Origin: Comamonadaceae bacterium
Lineage (GTDB): Bacteria; Pseudomonadota; Gammaproteobacteria; Burkholderiales; Burkholderiaceae_C
Direction of reading: 5' to 3'
Assembly: GCA_947451385.1 (NCBI GenBank)
Contig: CANFYZ010000038.1
Coordinates: forward strand, 1-33,699
DNA length: 33,699 nucleotides
In this document: positions 31,484 through 33,699 of the stretch, one piece after another
Numbering within the stretch: position 1 is the stretch's first letter
Layout: every line of letters begins with the position of its first letter
Made by a program: the position numbers and the translations under genes
Notes under the pieces: model-generated
Seen by the model: only the letters and a program-made list of their open reading frames with translations
What the model was told of the DNA's origin: nothing
Database searches by the model: none

Positions 31484-32122
31484 ATGCTGCTTGAACTCTA
31501 TCCGGCCTTGGCCGACGTCACGCCCAGTTGGGAAGCACTCAGTGACGAGACACTCTCGGTGCCTGCACAAACTGTTTTATTTGACGAAAACAAGTCATGC
31601 CAAGGCTTCCCGTTGGTGTTGGAGGGAGAAATCAAAGTCTCACGCCACTCCAGCGATGGTCGTGCGCTTGAGCTGTACCGCGTGGTACCCGGCGAGTTGT
31701 GTCTGGTCTCCAGTGCCAGTCTGTTTGGCAAGTCGCCCCTGTCCGCCCAGGGCATCACCACCCGCCCGACCCGGTTGATGATGATTCCCCCCACCTTTTT
31801 TCACCAATGGATGGCCACCCCCACCTTTCGCGACGAGATTCTGGGCTTGTTTGCTGACCGCATGGCCGATCTGACCAGTTTGATCGACGCGGTGACTTTC
31901 CAACGCTTGGACCAACGCCTGGCCTCAGCTTTGTTGGGGCACGGGCAACAGCGGTCGGTGACGCACCAGCAACTGGCCGATGAGCTGGGTACGGTGCGTG
32001 AAATAGTGTCGCGCCTGTTGCGTCGCTTTGAACGAGAGGGCTGGGTCGAACTGGCGCGTGAGCGCATTCTGATTCACGACAGCAAGGCCCTGCGGGCGCT
32101 GGCGAATCGGACAGATCACTGA
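31484..32122 (+). CDS. Crp/Fnr-family transcriptional regulator
   Basis: A 212-aa regulator with an N-terminal cyclic-nucleotide-binding-like beta-roll (about residues 20-110), a long dimerisation helix (about 115-150) and a C-terminal winged helix (about 155-205). The recognition helix holds Glu173-x-x-Ser176-Arg177 (REIVSRLLRRF), the FNR-type ExxSR code that reads TTGAT half-sites. It lacks the N-terminal cysteine set of FNR, so it does not bind an FNR-type [4Fe-4S] cluster. Two cysteines, Cys39 and Cys73, sit in the sensor domain and could form a thiol switch (inference). The DUF2892 gene 103 bases downstream carries a matching palindrome in its promoter. Confidence 0.9.
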   Translation: MLLELYPALADVTPSWEALSDETLSVPAQTVLFDENKSCQGFPLVLEGEIKVSRHSSDGRALELYRVVPGELCLVSSASLFGKSPLSAQGITTRPTRLMMIPPTFFHQWMATPTFRDEILGLFADRMADLTSLIDAVTFQRLDQRLASALLGHGQQRSVTHQQLADELGTVREIVSRLLRRFEREGWVELARERILIHDSKALRALANRTDH

Positions 32123-32146
32123 CCCCCCTCTGCCCTCATTGGGTAT

Positions 32147-32160
32147 GTGATCTAAGTCAC
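32147..32160. promoter_or_regulatory. CRP/FNR-type palindrome upstream of DUF2892
   Basis: GTGATCTAAGTCAC, with GTGA/TCAC arms and the 5-4-5 spacing of FNR sites, within TGTGATCTAAGTCACT. It lies 66 bases upstream of the DUF2892 start, in the right place for an activator site, and directly after the Crp/Fnr gene, its likely binder. Confidence 0.6.
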
Positions 32161-32225
32161 TTACAGGGACTGGACCCGAGCGTCAAATAGCGTCATCTTC
32201 CACTCTCAATGAAAAGGACTTCCCC

Positions 32226-32420
32226 ATGAAACCCAATGCAGGCACCATCGATCGTCTCGTGCGTATTGCCGTCGGCATTTTGCTGCTGGCCCTGACCTAC
32301 AACAACAGCATCGGCCCATGGGGCTGGATCGGCGTAGTGCCCCTCATTACCGGCGCCATCGGCTGGTGCCCGCTGTACACGATGCTGGGCATCAACACCT
32401 GCCCAGCCAAATTGAACTGA
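32226..32420 (+). CDS. DUF2892 small inner-membrane protein
   Basis: A 64-aa membrane protein of the DUF2892 family (the membrane part of YgaP-type rhodaneses). It has two hydrophobic helices, at about residues 12-28 and 33-50, with the family pattern TIDRLVRIAVGILLLAL, GWIGVVPLITGAIGWCPLY, and Cys at 48 and 59 (GINTCP). The start has AAGGA eight bases upstream. Such proteins often accompany sulfur or sulfide metabolism, but no rhodanese is encoded here. It ends just before a strong bidirectional terminator. Confidence 0.88.
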   Translation: MKPNAGTIDRLVRIAVGILLLALTYNNSIGPWGWIGVVPLITGAIGWCPLYTMLGINTCPAKLN

Positions 32421-32436
32421 GCACCAGCACCCCATT

Positions 32437-32472
32437 AAAAAACCCCCTCGGCTTGCGCCTTGGGGGTTTTTT
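32437..32472. terminator. Bidirectional intrinsic terminator
   Basis: AAAAAACCCCC ... GGGGGTTTTTT, an 11-bp perfect inverted repeat with a 14-base centre, sits between the convergent DUF2892 and acnB genes. An A-run on one side and a T-run on the other make it work in both directions. Confidence 0.88.
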
Positions 32473-32490
32473 CATGCGCTAGGCCAAAGT

Positions 32491-33699
32491 TTAAGCGGCC
32501 ACGCCTTTGGCGTTTTCCACATATTCTTCAATCTGGTTGAAGTTCATGTACTTGTAGATCGCTGCGCCGTCGGCGTTCACCACGCCCATGGCCGCATGGT
32601 ATTCGGCCACGGTGGGGAATTGACCCATCTTGGAGGTGATGGCCGCCAATTCCGCTGAAGCCAAGTACACATTGGTGTTCTTGCCCAAGCGGTTCGGGAA
32701 GTTACGGGTCGAAGTGGACACCACGGTGGCGCCTTCGCGGACTTGCGCTTGGTTGCCCATGCACAACGAGCAGCCTGGCATTTCGGTGCGCGCACCGGCG
32801 GTGCCAAAGGCGGCGTAGTGGCCTTCTTTGATCAACTCGCTCTCGTCCATCTTGGTCGGTGGGGCCACCCACAGCTTGACGGGAATGTCGCGTTGACCGC
32901 CGAGCAACTTGGCCGCTGCACGGAAGTGGCCGATGTTGGTCATGCAAGAACCGATGAAGGCTTCGTCGATCTTGGTGCCAGAGACTTGAGACAAGAACTT
33001 GGCATCGTCGGGATCGTTCGGGCAGCAGACGATAGGCTCTTTGATGTCGGCCAAATCGATTTCGATGATGTGCGCGTATTCGGCGTTCTTGTCGGCTTCG
33101 AGCAGGTTCGGCGCGGCCAGCCATTGCTCGACTTTTTCGATGCGGCGCGCCAGGGTGCGGGCATCGGCATAGCCGTCGGCAATCATGTTCTTCATCAACA
33201 CCACGTTGGACTGCAGGTATTCCTGCACAGGCTCTTTGTTGAGCTTGATCGTGCAACCGGCGGCCGAGCGCTCGGCAGACGCGTCAGACAATTCAAACGC
33301 TTGCTCGACCTTGAGGTTGGGCAGGCCTTCGATTTCCAAGATGCGGCCAGAGAACTCGTTGATCTTGCCGGCTTTGGCCACAGTCAACAAACCTTGCTTG
33401 ATCGCGTACAGCGGGATCGCGTGCACCAAGTCGCGCAGGGTCACGCCGGGCTGCATTTCGCCTTTGAAACGCACCAAGATCGACTCGGGCATGTCCAAAG
33501 GCATCACGCCCGTGGCGGCACCGAAAGCCACCAAACCAGAACCGGCGGGGAAGGAAATACCGATCGGGAAACGGGTGTGCGAGTCACCGCCGGTGCCCAC
33601 GGTGTCGGGCAACAACAAACGGTTGAGCCAAGAGTGGATCACACCGTCACCTGGGCGCAGCGCCACGCCGCCGCGGTTGCTGATGAAGGCAGGCAGTTC
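32491..33699 (-). CDS. acnB: Aconitate hydratase B, C-terminal part
   Basis: The C-terminal 402 residues of AcnB, the citrate/isocitrate-interconverting aconitase (also 2-methylisocitrate dehydratase) of the TCA cycle. The 5' end of the gene lies beyond the window edge: the frame stays open to base 33699, reading [17 protein letters not shown]. Seen: [22 protein letters not shown], and the iron-sulfur ligands Cys in [11 protein letters not shown] and the pair in [10 protein letters not shown]. The C-terminus is AcnB-like, not AcnA-like. It ends 18 bases from the shared terminator. Confidence 0.95.
   Translation of the reverse strand, partial: ELPAFISNRGGVALRPGDGVIHSWLNRLLLPDTVGTGGDSHTRFPIGISFPAGSGLVAFGAATGVMPLDMPESILVRFKGEMQPGVTLRDLVHAIPLYAIKQGLLTVAKAGKINEFSGRILEIEGLPNLKVEQAFELSDASAERSAAGCTIKLNKEPVQEYLQSNVVLMKNMIADGYADARTLARRIEKVEQWLAAPNLLEADKNAEYAHIIEIDLADIKEPIVCCPNDPDDAKFLSQVSGTKIDEAFIGSCMTNIGHFRAAAKLLGGQRDIPVKLWVAPPTKMDESELIKEGHYAAFGTAGARTEMPGCSLCMGNQAQVREGATVVSTSTRNFPNRLGKNTNVYLASAELAAITSKMGQFPTVAEYHAAMGVVNADGAAIYKYMNFNQIEEYVENAKGVAA

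Noticed and set aside
1..33699. Prophage, IS element, CRISPR array, tRNA/rRNA or defence system
   Set aside because: No transposase, integrase, phage protein, regularly spaced repeat or RNA-gene signature was seen; the gene content is metabolic throughout.

Overview
The window reads as a chromosomal segment of a betaproteobacterium, most likely Burkholderiales/Comamonadaceae. The reasons are four stand-alone Bug-type (TctC) periplasmic binding proteins, a DUF3579-argD-argF block, an AcnB-type aconitase, and GC-rich genes packed into tight operons with ATGA overlaps. This lineage call is inference. Nothing in the window looks like a prophage, insertion sequence, CRISPR array, tRNA or rRNA. No gap between genes exceeds about 250 bases.

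Layout. (1) 56-2934: a DMT/EamA exporter coupled to a Blc-type lipocalin, a SIMPL-domain periplasmic protein, and a small secreted ABM-like protein with its own terminator. (2) 3186-5431: a Bug protein followed 2 nt later by an FAD monooxygenase. (3) 5451-10738, all on the minus strand: Bug, acyl-CoA dehydrogenase, slyX, an rlmN-family gene, then AtuA and a separate AtuA C-terminal-domain protein. (4) 10895-24297: the core of a CoA-dependent catabolic regulon. It holds an atypical SDR, a six-gene minus-strand operon (CaiB CoA-transferase, enoyl-CoA hydratase, HMG-CoA-lyase-like protein, acyl-CoA dehydrogenase, MmgE/PrpD, Bug), a GntR/HutC regulator, a second SDR, and a four-gene plus-strand operon (CaiB, crotonase, Bug, secreted M20 hydrolase). 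(5) 24318-27337: DUF3579, argD, argF and a YkgJ-type cysteine-cluster protein. (6) 27393-31322: a two-subunit molybdenum hydroxylase of IorAB type, convergent with a salicylate-hydroxylase-like monooxygenase. (7) 31484-33699: a Crp/Fnr regulator, a DUF2892 membrane protein, a bidirectional terminator and the C-terminal part of acnB running off the window.

The main discovery is regulatory. The same 10-bp near-palindrome, TGTCCGKACA (K = G/T), occurs in all three divergent intergenic regions around the catabolic genes (10834-10843, 18260-18269, 19970-19979). Two copies share 13 identical bases, and two lie on recognisable sigma-70 promoter elements. The gntR gene sits beside one of them. A perfect FNR-type box (TTGAT-N4-ATCAA, 18245-18258) abuts the operator in front of gntR and is centred where a class II activator site would be for the CATAAT -10 element. 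I infer one GntR-controlled regulon of about 14 genes that takes up an unidentified carboxylate, possibly released by the secreted M20 hydrolase. The acid would be activated by CoA transfer, then oxidised, hydrated and cleaved. Redox may provide a second input.

Two enzymes in the regulon lack the usual catalytic residues of their superfamilies: the SDR at 10895 has Asn for Tyr, and the crotonase at 21226 lacks both catalytic Glu. The chemistry may therefore differ from ordinary beta-oxidation. The substrate cannot be told from sequence alone.
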